36,006 nucleotides of DNA from Rhodospirillales bacterium Ga0074136 (GCA_001464375.1 LNEW01000140.1:1-36006), one strand, 5' to 3'; positions 1 to 8,432 are shown, numbered from the stretch's first letter. The notes: generated by a model not told the origin, from the letters alone. A program made the numbers and translations.

Positions 1-41
1 CAGGCCGCGACGAGGACGAGAAGCGTTTCGACGATGTGCAT
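1..41 (-). CDS. Possible 5' end of a membrane protein gene, cut by the window edge
   Basis: Reading leftward from an ATG at 39-41 gives MHIVETLLVLVAA before the window ends. The stretch is hydrophobic, as expected for a first transmembrane helix or a signal anchor. Only 13 codons are visible, and the upstream purine run (GGCGGGGC) is a weak ribosome binding site. No family can be assigned, and a chance open frame cannot be excluded at this GC content. Confidence 0.2.
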   Translation of the reverse strand, partial: MHIVETLLVLVAA

Positions 42-360
42 GCCCCGCCTGTGTGCCAAGCCGGGCGCGGCATTGGAAGGCGGGTCTTGGGGTGGGCACC
101 GGGATTCCCATCATGGGGTGCATGCTGGACGCCCCCCTCTGCGTCCCGGACGACCCCCCTGCCGGATACCGCGTTGCGTGCCATGAACGCTGCGATGGCG
201 CGGGGGCGGCGCGTGGTCGTTCAGGTGGGCGACTTCATCCCGGCGTCGGGCGGTGCCGCGATCAATGGCGCGGACGCCCTGCGGCGCCGGCTGCATACCG
301 ACCGCACCGGCGTCGCGTCGGCTCGCGCAACGCGACGCGGCGGCGCGGGCTGACCGTCCG
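42..360. other. Gene-free stretch, nothing recognised
   Basis: About 320 bases lie between the edge fragment and the stop of the 56-residue membrane protein. Open frames exist on both strands, but their translations are rich in Arg, Pro and Ala with no recognisable domain, which is typical of GC-driven chance frames. I see no clear hairpin, repeat or RNA gene here. Confidence 0.5.
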
Positions 361-531
361 CTATTCGTCCTTCTTCCAGCGCCACAGCACGATCAGCAGC
401 ACCAGGCAGACCAGGACGACGGTGGTCAGCATGCCCTGGACCACCCCGAAATTCGGGCTGTCGCGCGCGACGAACAGCGCCGCGAGGCCACCACCCAGCG
501 CGAGAAGGATGCGGACGATGAGACCGATCAT
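361..531 (-). CDS. Small two-helix membrane protein, 56 residues
   Basis: The product has two hydrophobic segments, at about residues 2-22 and 29-50, and ends in a charged WRWKKDE tail. That suggests a helical hairpin in the inner membrane with a positively charged cytoplasmic C-terminus. Its ATG overlaps the TGA of the upstream DUF1003 gene by four bases (ATGA), so the two are probably translationally coupled. The short SDR-to-DUF1003 gap places it last in a three-gene unit. I recognise no named family. The start is supported by the overlap and by the helix beginning at once. Function is unknown; a role beside the DUF1003 membrane protein is an inference from position. Confidence 0.7.
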   Translation of the reverse strand: MIGLIVRILLALGGGLAALFVARDSPNFGVVQGMLTTVVLVCLVLLIVLWRWKKDE

Positions 532-1040
532 GCTGGCTTCCCCCGAGCCTCGAGCGCCTGCAGCCGGGCCAGCGTTTCGCGCAGCAGGCCGGTGAGTTCG
601 AGCAATTCCCGCTCGCGCATGACATCCACCTTCTCGTGCAGCAGCGCGATTTCGGCCTCGGCCCGCAGGTTGACCTGATAATCCGCCAGGGCGCGTTCGC
701 GGTCCACATCCGACAGGCGGTTCTGGCTCATCATGATGATCGGCGCCGTGTAGGCCGCCTGGAATGACAGCATCAGGTTCAGCAGGATGAAGGGAAACGG
801 GTCCCAGGCGCCGCTGCCGATCGTCGCATTGCCGATGATCCAGGCCACCAGCAGCGTGGATTGGATGGCGATGAAGCGCCAGGAGCCGACCGCCGCGGCG
901 ACGCTGTCGGCCAGCCAGGCGCCGATCGGCAGCGGCGGCGGAGGGCCGCTCTTGCGGCGCCGGCGGGCGATGGCGATGGTCCTGCGGATATGGCCCGGGC
1001 GGCCGGACCCCTGCTGCTTCGCGTGGGCGTTATGGGTCAT
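528..1040 (-). CDS. DUF1003 family membrane protein
   Basis: The 170-residue product has a basic, proline-rich N-terminus (to about residue 40), then two hydrophobic segments around residues 55-75 and 82-105. The WRFIAIQ, WDPFPFILLNL and SFQAAYTAPIIMMSQNR stretches are typical of DUF1003. A charged helical C-terminus (about 112-165, DRERALADYQVNLRAE onward) is likely a coiled coil. A GAGGAACC ribosome binding site precedes the ATG. The gene lies 21 bases after an SDR gene and overlaps the next small membrane protein by ATGA. DUF1003 proteins are inner-membrane proteins of unknown biochemical role. Confidence 0.9.
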   Translation of the reverse strand: MTHNAHAKQQGSGRPGHIRRTIAIARRRRKSGPPPPLPIGAWLADSVAAAVGSWRFIAIQSTLLVAWIIGNATIGSGAWDPFPFILLNLMLSFQAAYTAPIIMMSQNRLSDVDRERALADYQVNLRAEAEIALLHEKVDVMRERELLELTGLLRETLARLQALEARGKPA

Positions 1041-1061
1041 GCGCTCGGTTCCTCGACGGCG

Positions 1062-1814
1062 TCAGTGGCTCGAGCGCAGCGTGCCCCCATCCACGTGGAT
1101 CACCTGGCCCGTGATGTAGCGCGCGCGCGGCGAGCACAGGAAGGCGACCAGCACGGCCAGGTCGTCGGCCTCGCCGATGTAGCCGACCGGGACTTCGCGC
1201 TCGGCCCAGGCGTGGCGCGATTCCTCGGTGGGCATCAGGCGGGTGTCGATCTGTTCGGAATGGATGCGGCCCGGCGGGACGCAGTTCACCGTGATGCCGT
1301 CGCGCCCGAGGGTACGCGAGAGCGCCTTGGACCAGATGTGCACCGCGCCATTGGGCGCGTTCGCGGGGTTGATGGAGAAGGGTTCGTCGGTGCCGGTCAG
1401 GCTGACGATGCGGCCCCATTGGTTGGCCTGCATGGCGGGGATCAGGGCGTGGGTGATGCGCCGCCCGGCCTCGAAGTTCAGCAGCATGGCCTCGGCCCAG
1501 ACTTCGTCGCTGCCCAGGTCGGTCTGCGGGCGCGACCCGCCGGCATTGTTCACCAGGATGTCGCAGCGGCCGAAATGGCCCAGCACGGCGTCGCGGATGC
1601 GCGGCGCGGCGTCCGGGGCGGTGATGTCCTGTTCGATGACGAGAGGCGTGGCGGTGGCGGGGAGTTCGGCCACGAGGCTGTCCAGCAGCGCGCGCCGGCG
1701 GGCCAGGATGGCGAGGCGGCAACCCTCGGCGGCGAGCATTTTCGCGATGGCGCGGCCGAGGCCGGCGGAGGCGCCGGTGACGAGGGCGATCTTGCCGGTG
1801 AGGTGAAGGTCCAT
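1062..1814 (-). CDS. Short-chain dehydrogenase/reductase with an altered catalytic tyrosine
   Basis: The 250-residue protein has a classical SDR Rossmann fold: the cofactor motif TGASAGLG at 13-20, NNAG at 89-92, and a C-terminal HVDGG near the end. The catalytic Tyr-x3-Lys position reads H159-I-W-S-K163, so His replaces Tyr while Lys is kept; Ser138 and Thr140 sit in the usual serine region. The oxidoreductase chemistry is therefore uncertain, and the substrate is unknown. I chose the ATG at 1814 because homologues begin just before the first beta strand; an upstream ATG at 1853 would add 13 residues without an obvious ribosome site. DUF1003 follows after 21 bases in the same direction. Confidence 0.9.
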   Translation of the reverse strand: MDLHLTGKIALVTGASAGLGRAIAKMLAAEGCRLAILARRRALLDSLVAELPATATPLVIEQDITAPDAAPRIRDAVLGHFGRCDILVNNAGGSRPQTDLGSDEVWAEAMLLNFEAGRRITHALIPAMQANQWGRIVSLTGTDEPFSINPANAPNGAVHIWSKALSRTLGRDGITVNCVPPGRIHSEQIDTRLMPTEESRHAWAEREVPVGYIGEADDLAVLVAFLCSPRARYITGQVIHVDGGTLRSSH

Positions 1815-2050
1815 GGGGCGTGTTCCGCGGAAGTGGTGCGCGGAGCGTGGCATGGCGCGGGGCAGCGCGCGATGGCGGCGACAGGCGGCCCGGACGCGCG
1901 CCCATGCCGGCCGGGATCAGCGACCGGGGGCCTGGGCGCTCCGGCCTGGGACGCTGGTGCGACCGGGCACGCTCTCACAGCCGCGCACGGCGCAGCGGTG
2001 GGCGGCGCACACGCTGCGCAGCATGCCGGCGCCGGTCTTGGGCCTTGCGC

Positions 2051-2482
2051 TCAGGCCGCCGTCACGAAGGCCCGCAGGTTCTCCGCCTCCTGCTCCGCCT
2101 CCGCGATGCGCGCCTTCACCAGGTCGCCGATCGAGACCATGCCGGTCAGGTGGCCATCCTCGATCACCGGCAGATGCCGGCAGCGATGCGCCGTCATCAC
2201 GCCGAGCGCCTCGGCGACCAGCGTGTCGCCGCGCACGGTGATGAGGTCCGCGGTCATCAACTCGCGCGCGGTCCGCGACAGCGCCGCCGCACCCTCGCGC
2301 GCGACGGCGCGCACGATGTCGCGCTCGCTGACGATGCCGAGGATGTTGCCGTCGAGGTCGCGCACAAGCGCCGCGCCGATGCGGTGCTGGGCCAGTGCGC
2401 GCGAAATGGCCGTAGCGTCCTCGCCGGGGCCGACCGAGAAGACGTCGCTGCCCTTGTCGCGCAGGATGGCGCCGATTTTCAT
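2051..2482 (-). CDS. Two-CBS-domain protein
   Basis: The 143-residue protein consists almost entirely of a CBS pair: the first domain at about residues 8-63 (ending IVSERDIVRAV) and the second at about 75-130 (MTADLITV to MVSIGDLVKARI). A short C-terminal helix follows. CBS pairs bind adenosine nucleotides and act as sensors for partner proteins; stand-alone forms are common in Alphaproteobacteria. Upstream of the ATG lies GGAGGAAAACGGGC, a strong ribosome site. The gene stands alone, with about 170 bases to the next gene on each side. No catalytic domain is attached, so its partner cannot be named from sequence. Confidence 0.92.
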   Translation of the reverse strand: MKIGAILRDKGSDVFSVGPGEDATAISRALAQHRIGAALVRDLDGNILGIVSERDIVRAVAREGAAALSRTARELMTADLITVRGDTLVAEALGVMTAHRCRHLPVIEDGHLTGMVSIGDLVKARIAEAEQEAENLRAFVTAA

Positions 2483-2654
2483 GCCCGTTTTCCTCCGTCC
2501 GGCCGCCGGCCGGGGGGGCCAGCGACGCGCAGCCATGGGGCGCCGGGGGACGCAGCCAAGCGGGGGGTCCGGCACTCCCTGTCGGCGCAACCACGGGTGG
2601 AGCGTGCCAGGGTCGTCGCGCGCGATGCAAGGAAGAAGCGCGGCGGGTCGCGGA

Positions 2655-2915
2655 TCAGTGAGACCCGAGGTCCACCGCCGCGAGCCAGGGCACCGCCGCG
2701 CGCGCCGCAGCCCGCGCCGCCGCTGTCGAGACGAAGGACTGCGCGGAGAAGAACCGCACCGGCGTCCAGGCGCCGGCATCCTCGGGATCGCGGCGGAATT
2801 CCTCGAAGCCGAAGCTGCCGTCGGGGCGCCGGATGACATCGACGCAGCGATTGCCCTCGGGGTTCTCGGGGCTGGCGAGGACGATCCAGGTCCGGTCGAT
2901 GCGCCGCGCCATCAA
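2655..2915 (-). CDS. Hypothetical 86-residue protein coupled to the ABC exporter
   Basis: The start ATG overlaps the stop of the NdvA-like exporter by four bases, which argues that it is a real, translationally coupled gene. The product begins MMARRIDRTWIVLASPENPE and contains the compact segment CVDVIRRPDGSFGFEEFRRD (about residues 24-43), then a helical alanine-rich end. It has no signal peptide or membrane helix, so it should be cytoplasmic. I do not recognise the family. The conserved-looking Trp-Ile-Val and DGSFGFEEFRRD elements resemble small uncharacterised proteins of Acetobacteraceae. A link to glucan export is only positional. Confidence 0.65.
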   Translation of the reverse strand: MMARRIDRTWIVLASPENPEGNRCVDVIRRPDGSFGFEEFRRDPEDAGAWTPVRFFSAQSFVSTAAARAAARAAVPWLAAVDLGSH

Positions 2916-4681
2916 TGCGCCGGCGCCACCGCCGCGCCCGCCAGCTGCGTGCGCACCAGCTCGGCGAAGCGCCCGTCCTGCGCCACCAGCGCGGCGAAGG
3001 GTCCGCGCTCCACCACCTGGCCGCCTTCGAAGACCATGATCTCGTCGGCCTCGCGCACCGTGGACAGGCGGTGGGCGATGATGAAGGTGGTGCGCCCGGC
3101 CATCAGCGCGGTCAGCGCCTTCTGCACGCGCGCTTCCGTCGCGGCGTCGAGCGCGCTGGTCGCCTCGTCCAGGATCAGCACCGGCGGGTTCTTGATGAGC
3201 GCGCGCGCGATCGCCAGGCGCTGGCGCTGCCCGCCCGACAGGTTCGACCCGCGTTCGCCGACGATGGTGTCGTAGCCCTGCGGCTGGCGGATGATGAAAT
3301 CATGCGCCTCGGCCTGGCGGCAGGCGGTCTCGATCTCCTCCTGCGTGGCATCGGGGCGGCCGACCAGCAGGTTCTCGCGGATGCTGCGGCTGAACAGCAT
3401 GGATTCCTGGAACACCACGCCGATGTTGGCGCGCAGCGATTCGAGCGTGATGCCGCGCAGATCGTGCCCGTCCAGCGTGATGCGGCCCTCCGACGGGTCC
3501 CACAGGCGCTGGAGCAGCGCCATGGCGGTGGACTTTCCCGCGCCGGTCTGGCCGACCAGCGCGATGGTCTGGCCCGGCCGCGCGGTGAAGGACACGTCGC
3601 GCAGGATCGGCGGGCCGCCGGGATAGGCGAAGCCGACCGCCTCGAAGGTGACCTCGCCCGTTGCGCGGCCGACCTCGGTGGCTCCGGGTGCCTCCAGCAC
3701 CGAGGACCGCGCGTCCAGCACGCCGAACAATTCGACCAGGCGCGGCGCGATGAAGACCATGTGCGAGATGAATCCGATCGCCCCCTCCATCCGGCCGATC
3801 AGCAGGGTGGCGAAGCCCATGAAGGCCACGATCTCGCCCACCGTCGCCTGGCCGCGCACATGCAGGATGGTGCCGAGGACGAAGATGGAGATGACGCAGA
3901 CGGTCGACGCGGCGCGCGTGAGCACCGCCACGATCGCCCACCAGGTCAGGACCGGAAACTGGTGATGCAGGACCTGGTGGATGATGTCGCCGAACAGCCG
4001 TGCTTCGGAGCTGAGCCGCGTGAAGGACTGCACCACGACCACGTTCGACAGCGCATCCTGCGCGTTGCCCGCCAGGCGCGAATGGAAGGCCTCGACCTTG
4101 GCCTGCGCCTGCTGGGTGCGGCGGATCACCAGCGTGGAGACCGCGGCGAAAACCACGACCAGAACCACGAGAAGGCTGCCCAGCCGCCAATTCATCACGA
4201 CGGTCAGCGGCAGCAGAACGATGATCGAAACGAAGGTGATGACGTGCTCGCGGAAGAAGCCCAGCCAAAGCCCCAGCAGGTTGTCGGTGCCCACCAGCAT
4301 GACCTTCATCAGCCGGCCTGACTGGGTGTCGCCGTGGAAGGACAACGGCAGGGCGAGCACGTGCTGGAAGTAGTCGCGCATGACCCGCAGGCGGTTGCGG
4401 TGGGCAAGGCGGTCGGCGAACAGACCGACCGCGACGTTTCCCGCGATGCCCGCGAACCCGACGATGCCCCAGATCACCAGCAGCTGGGTCGCCTCCGACC
4501 ACAGCGCCGCCGGCTCCATGCGCTCGGAGCGCGCCAGCAGGTCGACCACGCGGCCGAACAGCACCGGTTCGAGGAATTGCAGCCCGGCCAGCCCGAGCGC
4601 CGCGATGCCCAGGCCGAGCGCCATCGGCCGGTCGCTGCCGAGCATCCACAGGACGCGGCCGTAGAGCCTCAGAAACCCCAT
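2912..4681 (-). CDS. ndvA: NdvA-type glucan ABC exporter (permease fused to ATPase)
   Basis: The 589-residue protein is a half-transporter with an N-terminal six-helix exporter domain (about 20-310) and a C-terminal nucleotide-binding domain (about 345-575). The ATPase shows Walker A GQTGAGKST near residue 378, the signature LSGGQ near 480, Walker B VLILDEAT near 500 and the His switch (IAHRLSTV) near 535. The opening LRLYGRVLWMLG and the segment LEPVLFGRVVD match the NdvA/ChvA family, which exports cyclic beta-glucan to the periplasm; length also fits. It should act as a homodimer. No glucan synthase is visible nearby, so the substrate is inferred from family resemblance. The 86-residue gene at 2655-2915 overlaps its end. 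Confidence 0.85.
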   Translation of the reverse strand: MGFLRLYGRVLWMLGSDRPMALGLGIAALGLAGLQFLEPVLFGRVVDLLARSERMEPAALWSEATQLLVIWGIVGFAGIAGNVAVGLFADRLAHRNRLRVMRDYFQHVLALPLSFHGDTQSGRLMKVMLVGTDNLLGLWLGFFREHVITFVSIIVLLPLTVVMNWRLGSLLVVLVVVFAAVSTLVIRRTQQAQAKVEAFHSRLAGNAQDALSNVVVVQSFTRLSSEARLFGDIIHQVLHHQFPVLTWWAIVAVLTRAASTVCVISIFVLGTILHVRGQATVGEIVAFMGFATLLIGRMEGAIGFISHMVFIAPRLVELFGVLDARSSVLEAPGATEVGRATGEVTFEAVGFAYPGGPPILRDVSFTARPGQTIALVGQTGAGKSTAMALLQRLWDPSEGRITLDGHDLRGITLESLRANIGVVFQESMLFSRSIRENLLVGRPDATQEEIETACRQAEAHDFIIRQPQGYDTIVGERGSNLSGGQRQRLAIARALIKNPPVLILDEATSALDAATEARVQKALTALMAGRTTFIIAHRLSTVREADEIMVFEGGQVVERGPFAALVAQDGRFAELVRTQLAGAAVAPAH

Positions 4682-4849
4682 GCGTCCGCGCCCCCTGACG
4701 CGACAACCCCCGGTGCGGCGCGGACACTAGTGCGTTTCGCGCCTGCGCGGTATCGCCGCCCGCAGGTTGATCCGGCGGCGCGACGGGGCCAGTTTGGCCA
4801 GGTCCGCAAAACCATGCCCGCCCAGGCGGGCGCCGGGGAGAAACATCCA

Positions 4850-5839
4850 ATGATCGATCGCCGCAGCATGCTGGGCGCGCTGGCCGCCACCACCCTTGCC
4901 ACGCCCGCCCTTGCCCAGGCCTGGCCGGCCCGGCCTGTCCGCCTGGTGGTGGGCTTTCCGCCGGGCGGCACGACCGACCTCGCGGCGCGCGTACTGCTGG
5001 AACCGCTCACCACGCGGCTGGGCCAGCCGGTGGTGGTCGAGAACCGCCCCGGCGGGTCGGGCGGCAATGTCGGCGCCGATGTCGTCGCGAAGGCCGAGCC
5101 CGATGGCTACACGGTGCTGATGCAGACCGTGAGCAGCGGCGCGATCAACCACGGGCTGTACCGCGAACGCATGCCGCACCGCCCCGACGCGATGGTGGGC
5201 GTGGCGCTGGTGGTGAAGGTGCCCAATGCGATCTACGTGACCAATGCGCTGCCGGTACGCACGCTGCGCGAACTGGTGGACTACGCGAAGGCGCGGCCCG
5301 GGCGGCTCAACATCGGCTCGTCGGGCGTCGGCACGTCGTTGCACATGACGGGCGAATTGCTGAAGCAGGCGGCGGGCATCGACATGACGCACGTGCCGTT
5401 CCGCGGCGCGGGCCCGATGCTGCAGGAGATCATCGCCGGGCGCGTCGAGGTGGGCGTGGACAACCTGCCCTCCGTCATCGGTCACCTGCGCGAGGGGCGG
5501 CTACGGCCGCTGGCGGTGACCACCGCCACGCGCAGTGCGGCGATGCCGGATGTGCCGACCTGCGCCGAAGCCGGCTTCCCCGCCGTGGAGGCGACCGCCT
5601 GGTTCGGCGTGACCGCGCCGGCGCGCACGCCGCAGCCGATCGTCGACCGCCTGGCCACCGCGATCAACGCCTGCCTGGCCGATCCGGCGGTGTGGGGCCG
5701 GCTCGCGGACCTCGGCGGGCAGAAGCCGGACCTGACGCCGGACGGGCTCTCCACGCCGGCCACCTTCCAGCGCTTCATCGACGCCGAGATCGTGAAATGG
5801 GCGGAGGTGGTCCGACGCGGCAACATCACGGTGGACTGA
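4850..5839 (+). CDS. TTT-family (Bug) solute receptor, copy 1
   Basis: The 329-residue periplasmic receptor has a signal peptide with an RRSMLG start (Arg4-Arg5) and likely cleavage after ALA22. The ligand-loop motif GFPPGGTTD lies at residues 35-43, followed by VVVENRPGGSGG and the FRGAGPM loop typical of Bug proteins. Bug proteins capture carboxylates, amino acids or aromatic acids for TctAB-type permeases; none is encoded here. The ATG at 4850 is preceded by GGGGAGAAAC; an upstream in-frame ATG at 4814 would spoil the signal peptide. It is most like copies 2 and 4 in the C-terminal ATAWFGV and TPDG regions, suggesting recent duplication. A strong terminator follows at 5870. Confidence 0.93.
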   Translation: MIDRRSMLGALAATTLATPALAQAWPARPVRLVVGFPPGGTTDLAARVLLEPLTTRLGQPVVVENRPGGSGGNVGADVVAKAEPDGYTVLMQTVSSGAINHGLYRERMPHRPDAMVGVALVVKVPNAIYVTNALPVRTLRELVDYAKARPGRLNIGSSGVGTSLHMTGELLKQAAGIDMTHVPFRGAGPMLQEIIAGRVEVGVDNLPSVIGHLREGRLRPLAVTTATRSAAMPDVPTCAEAGFPAVEATAWFGVTAPARTPQPIVDRLATAINACLADPAVWGRLADLGGQKPDLTPDGLSTPATFQRFIDAEIVKWAEVVRRGNITVD

Positions 5840-5869
5840 AGGCCTTCTCCGCCCACAGGCGCCGGGCGC

Positions 5870-5902
5870 CCCGGATCGTGCGCGGCACGATCCGGGTCTT
5901 TT
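5870..5902 (+). terminator. Intrinsic terminator after Bug copy 1
   Basis: A perfect 12-bp stem, CCCGGATCGTGC pairing with GCACGATCCGGG around a three-base loop, is followed by TCTTTT. It starts 31 bases after the stop codon. The same stem-plus-TCTTTT layout recurs in the interspersed repeat copies at 8301-8331 and 8481-8500, so this terminator appears to be part of that repeat family. Confidence 0.85.
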
Positions 5903-5940
5903 GCGTATCCTCCATCGGCGGGCGCGGCCTGGCCTCGCCG

Positions 5941-6016
5941 CTTGCCGTCGCGCCATGCGCTGTTGCGCCGGGCACCATGGGGTCGGGGCGCGGGCGCGCT
6001 GTGCGCTCCGGGATCG
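5941..6016 (+). repeat. Interspersed repeat, copy A
   Basis: This begins CTTGCCGTCGCGCCATGCGC, passes through a GC-rich middle, and ends GCGCGCTGTGCGCTCCGGGATC. It matches copies B (8233-8337), C (8367-8412) and D (8481-8584, opposite strand) in its head; copy D also shares the GCGCGCTGTGC / CTCCCGGATC tail. A short inverted repeat, GTGCATCCGCAC, sits at its end. The element is too poor in protein signal to be a gene, although it reads through as an open frame. Confidence 0.75.
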
Positions 6017-6141
6017 TGCATCCGCACGAATCCGCCTTCGTCGGGCGTCGGGTCGCCGGCACCATGGACCGCGCCGCGCCCGGCCCCTAGGCTGCACACC
6101 AACGGGGCTCCAGGCCCCGACCCGGGACGGAAGGAAACACC

Positions 6142-7128
6142 ATGAGGCTCGACCGCCGCGCGCTGCTCGCGACACCCCTGCTGGCCCTGGCGCGGCCCGC
6201 CTTCGCGCAGGCCTTCCCGTCGCGCCCCATCCGCATCGTCATCCCATTCACGCCAGCCGGCACGACCGACCTGGTGGGGCGCCTGACGGCCGAGATGCTG
6301 GGCCGGCGGCTGAACCACCAGGTGGTGGTCGACAACCGGCCCGGCGCGTCGGGCAATGTCGGCGCGGAATTCGTCGCGCGCAGCGAGGCCGATGGCCACA
6401 CGCTGCTGCTCACCACCATCGGCACCGGCGCGATCAACTTCGCCGTCTTCCGCGACCGCATGCCCTACAAGCCCGAGGACCTGGCCGCCGTCGCGCTGAT
6501 GACGCGCGTGCCGAACGTGCTGATGGCGGCGAACAACACCGCGATCCGCTCGCTCGCCGACCTGGTGCAGGCGGCGCGCGCACGGCCGGGCGCGATCAAC
6601 TACGGCACCGCGGGCATCGCCACCTCGCCGCATGTGGTGGTCGAACAACTGCGCCTCGCCACCAACATCGACATCACCCATGTGCCCTATCGCGGGTCGG
6701 CGCCGATGCTGACCGAGATGGTGGCGCAGCGCATCGAGATCGGGATGGACAACATCCCCTCCGCCCTGCCCTTCATCCGCGATGGGCAGATCCGCGCCAT
6801 CGGCGTGACGAGCGCGGCGCGCAATGCCTCGATGCCCGACGTGCCGACCATCGCCGAACAGGGCCAGCCCGGCTTCGAGGCGACCGCCTGGTTCGGCGTG
6901 CTGGCGCCGGCCGCCACACCCGCCGCCGTGGTGCAGCGCCTGGGGGCGGAGATGAACGCAATCGCGCTCGACCCCGCCTTCCGCGCCCGCATGGCCGCGC
7001 TCGGCGCCGATCCGCCGGGCCTGACGCCCGATGGCGGCACCAGCCCCGCCACCTTCGCCGCCTTCCTGCGCACCGAAGTGACGAAATGGGCCGACGTGGT
7101 CGGCCGGGCGAATATCCGCGTCGAGTGA
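6142..7128 (+). CDS. TTT-family (Bug) solute receptor, copy 2
   Basis: This is a 328-residue periplasmic binding protein with an Arg5-Arg6 signal peptide (RRALL) cut near AFA22. The ligand-loop motif reads PFTPAGTTD at 35-43, with Ala39 where most Bug proteins have Gly. NRPGASGNVG and HVPYRGSAPM follow as expected. GGAAGGAAACACC precedes the ATG. It groups with copies 1 and 4 by the shared ATAWFGV and LTPDGGTSPATF stretches near the C-terminus. The ligand is unknown; no permease gene is adjacent. It is separated from copy 1 by a terminator and a repeat, so it probably has its own promoter. Confidence 0.93.
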   Translation: MRLDRRALLATPLLALARPAFAQAFPSRPIRIVIPFTPAGTTDLVGRLTAEMLGRRLNHQVVVDNRPGASGNVGAEFVARSEADGHTLLLTTIGTGAINFAVFRDRMPYKPEDLAAVALMTRVPNVLMAANNTAIRSLADLVQAARARPGAINYGTAGIATSPHVVVEQLRLATNIDITHVPYRGSAPMLTEMVAQRIEIGMDNIPSALPFIRDGQIRAIGVTSAARNASMPDVPTIAEQGQPGFEATAWFGVLAPAATPAAVVQRLGAEMNAIALDPAFRARMAALGADPPGLTPDGGTSPATFAAFLRTEVTKWADVVGRANIRVE

Positions 7129-7201
7129 CGGTTCCGCCGCGCGCTTGACGCTGCGCGCGGCGCGACCCCACCCTTCCCGCAACGACGGGAGGTAACAGGC
7201 C

Positions 7202-8182
7202 ATGACACGACCACGCGCGGGTCTCCGGCGGCGGCACCTGCTGGCGCTGCCGGGGCTGTTCGCCACGCCGGCCCTGGCCCAGGCGCCCTGGCCCAACCGG
7301 CCGGTGCGGATCATCGTGCCCTTCGGCCCCGGCGGGCCGACCGACGTGGTGGCGCGCATCCTGGCCAACGGGCTCGCGCCCGCCATCGGCCAGCCGGTGG
7401 TGATCGAGAACCGCGGCGGCGCCGGCGGCAATATCGGCACCGCGCTCGCCGCGCGCGCCGCACCCGACGGCTACACGCTGCTGGTGCCCTCCACCGGCTT
7501 CGTCGTGAATGCCAGCCTGTTTCGCAACCCCGGCTACGACCCGATCCGCGACTTCATGCCGATCACCGAACTCGGCGCCTCGCCGGATGTGTTCCTGTGC
7601 GGTGCGGGGTCCTCGATCCGCAGCTTCGACGATCTGGTGGCGAAGGCGCGCGCGACGCAGGGCGGGATGCATTTCGCCAATCCCGGCACCGGATCGACGC
7701 CGCATCTGGCGGGCGAGCGCCTCGCGATCGAGCGCAACCTGACCTTCGTGCAGGTGACGCACAGTTCCGCGGCGCTGGCGGTGCAGGCGCTGCTCGCGGG
7801 CACGACCGAGATCGGCGCCACGGCGCTCGCCTCCTCGCACGCGCAGATCAAGGCGGGCGCGCTGCGCGCGGTCGCGCTGACCGGCCCCGAACGCTGGTTC
7901 GACCTGCCGGAGGTGCCGACGATGGTCGAACTCGGCTTTCCGGGCTTTGTCTCGGAGACCTTCCTCAGCCTGCATGTTCCGGCCGGCACGCCGCAGCCGG
8001 TGGTCGACCGCCTGGCGCGCGAGTCGACCGCGGTGATGGGCGATGCGCAGGTGCGCGGGCGCATGCGCAATGCCGGCTTCATCGTGCGACCGGAGGGGCC
8101 GGCGGCGCTCGGTGCGCGCGTGGCGCGCGAGGTGGCGTCCTGGCGCGACCTGATTGCGCGCGCGCGGATCGCGCAGGAGTAG
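7202..8182 (+). CDS. TTT-family (Bug) solute receptor, copy 3
   Basis: The 326-residue protein has a longer basic n-region with RRRHLL (Arg9-Arg11), predicted cleavage after ALA26, and the ligand motif PFGPGGPTD at 40-48. The NRGGAGGNIGTA and DGYTLLVPST segments are typical of Bug receptors. The middle reads FVQVTHSSAALAVQ instead of the usual HVPYRG loop, so its pocket differs from copies 1 and 2 and it belongs to another subclade. GGGAGGTAACAGG precedes the ATG. It follows copy 2 by 73 bases on the same strand and could share its transcript. The ligand cannot be inferred. Confidence 0.92.
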   Translation: MTRPRAGLRRRHLLALPGLFATPALAQAPWPNRPVRIIVPFGPGGPTDVVARILANGLAPAIGQPVVIENRGGAGGNIGTALAARAAPDGYTLLVPSTGFVVNASLFRNPGYDPIRDFMPITELGASPDVFLCGAGSSIRSFDDLVAKARATQGGMHFANPGTGSTPHLAGERLAIERNLTFVQVTHSSAALAVQALLAGTTEIGATALASSHAQIKAGALRAVALTGPERWFDLPEVPTMVELGFPGFVSETFLSLHVPAGTPQPVVDRLARESTAVMGDAQVRGRMRNAGFIVRPEGPAALGARVAREVASWRDLIARARIAQE

Positions 8183-8197
8183 GAGACAGCCATTGTT

Positions 8198-8218
8198 TCG
8201 CCCGCAAACGGCGGGCGA
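8198..8218. terminator. Hairpin after Bug copy 3
   Basis: A perfect 8-bp stem (TCGCCCGC and GCGGGCGA) with an AAACG loop lies 15 bases past the stop codon. There is no T-tract, so it may stabilise the mRNA end rather than terminate by itself. Confidence 0.45.
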
Positions 8219-8232
8219 TGCGCGCCAGGGCG

Positions 8233-8337
8233 CTTGCCTTCGCGCCACGCGCTGGTGCGCCCGGCGCCGCTGATGACCCGAGCGCGGTCGCACCGTACCC
8301 CGGACCGCGCATGGTCGCGATCCGAGTCTTTTTGGGG
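8233..8337 (+). repeat. Interspersed repeat, copy B
   Basis: It begins CTTGCCTTCGCGCCACGCGC, continues CTGGTGCGCCCGGC, and ends with a near-perfect hairpin (CGGACCGCG at 8301-8309 against CGCGATCCG at 8316-8324) followed by AGTCTTTTTGG. The head matches copies A, C and D. The hairpin plus T-run could act as the terminator for Bug copy 3. Confidence 0.8.
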
Positions 8338-8366
8338 CGTTCAGCCCACAGGCTCATCCGGGCGGC

Positions 8367-8412
8367 CTTGCCTTCGCGCCATGCGCGCGTGCCCGTTCGG
8401 GCACGGTCGCGC
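8367..8412 (+). repeat. Interspersed repeat, partial copy C
   Basis: The head CTTGCCTTCGCGCCATGCGC is identical to the head of copy D. It is followed by a shortened middle holding the inverted repeat GTGCCCGTTCGGGCAC and then GGTCGCGCT. The copy then loses similarity. It is preceded at 8343 by GCCCACAGGC, also found at 5851 just before the copy 1 terminator. Confidence 0.6.
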
Positions 8413-8432
8413 TCGCTGGCTTGGCTGCGCGA

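Noticed and set aside
861..3275. Very long plus-strand open frame opposite the SDR, CBS and exporter genes
   Set aside because: It is antisense to genes with clear domains, its translation is Arg/Ala/Gly-rich with no motif, and such frames are expected at about 70 % GC.
5482..7440. 652-codon minus-strand open frame across Bug copies 1-3
   Set aside because: It is the mirror of well-supported receptor genes and shows no domain of its own.
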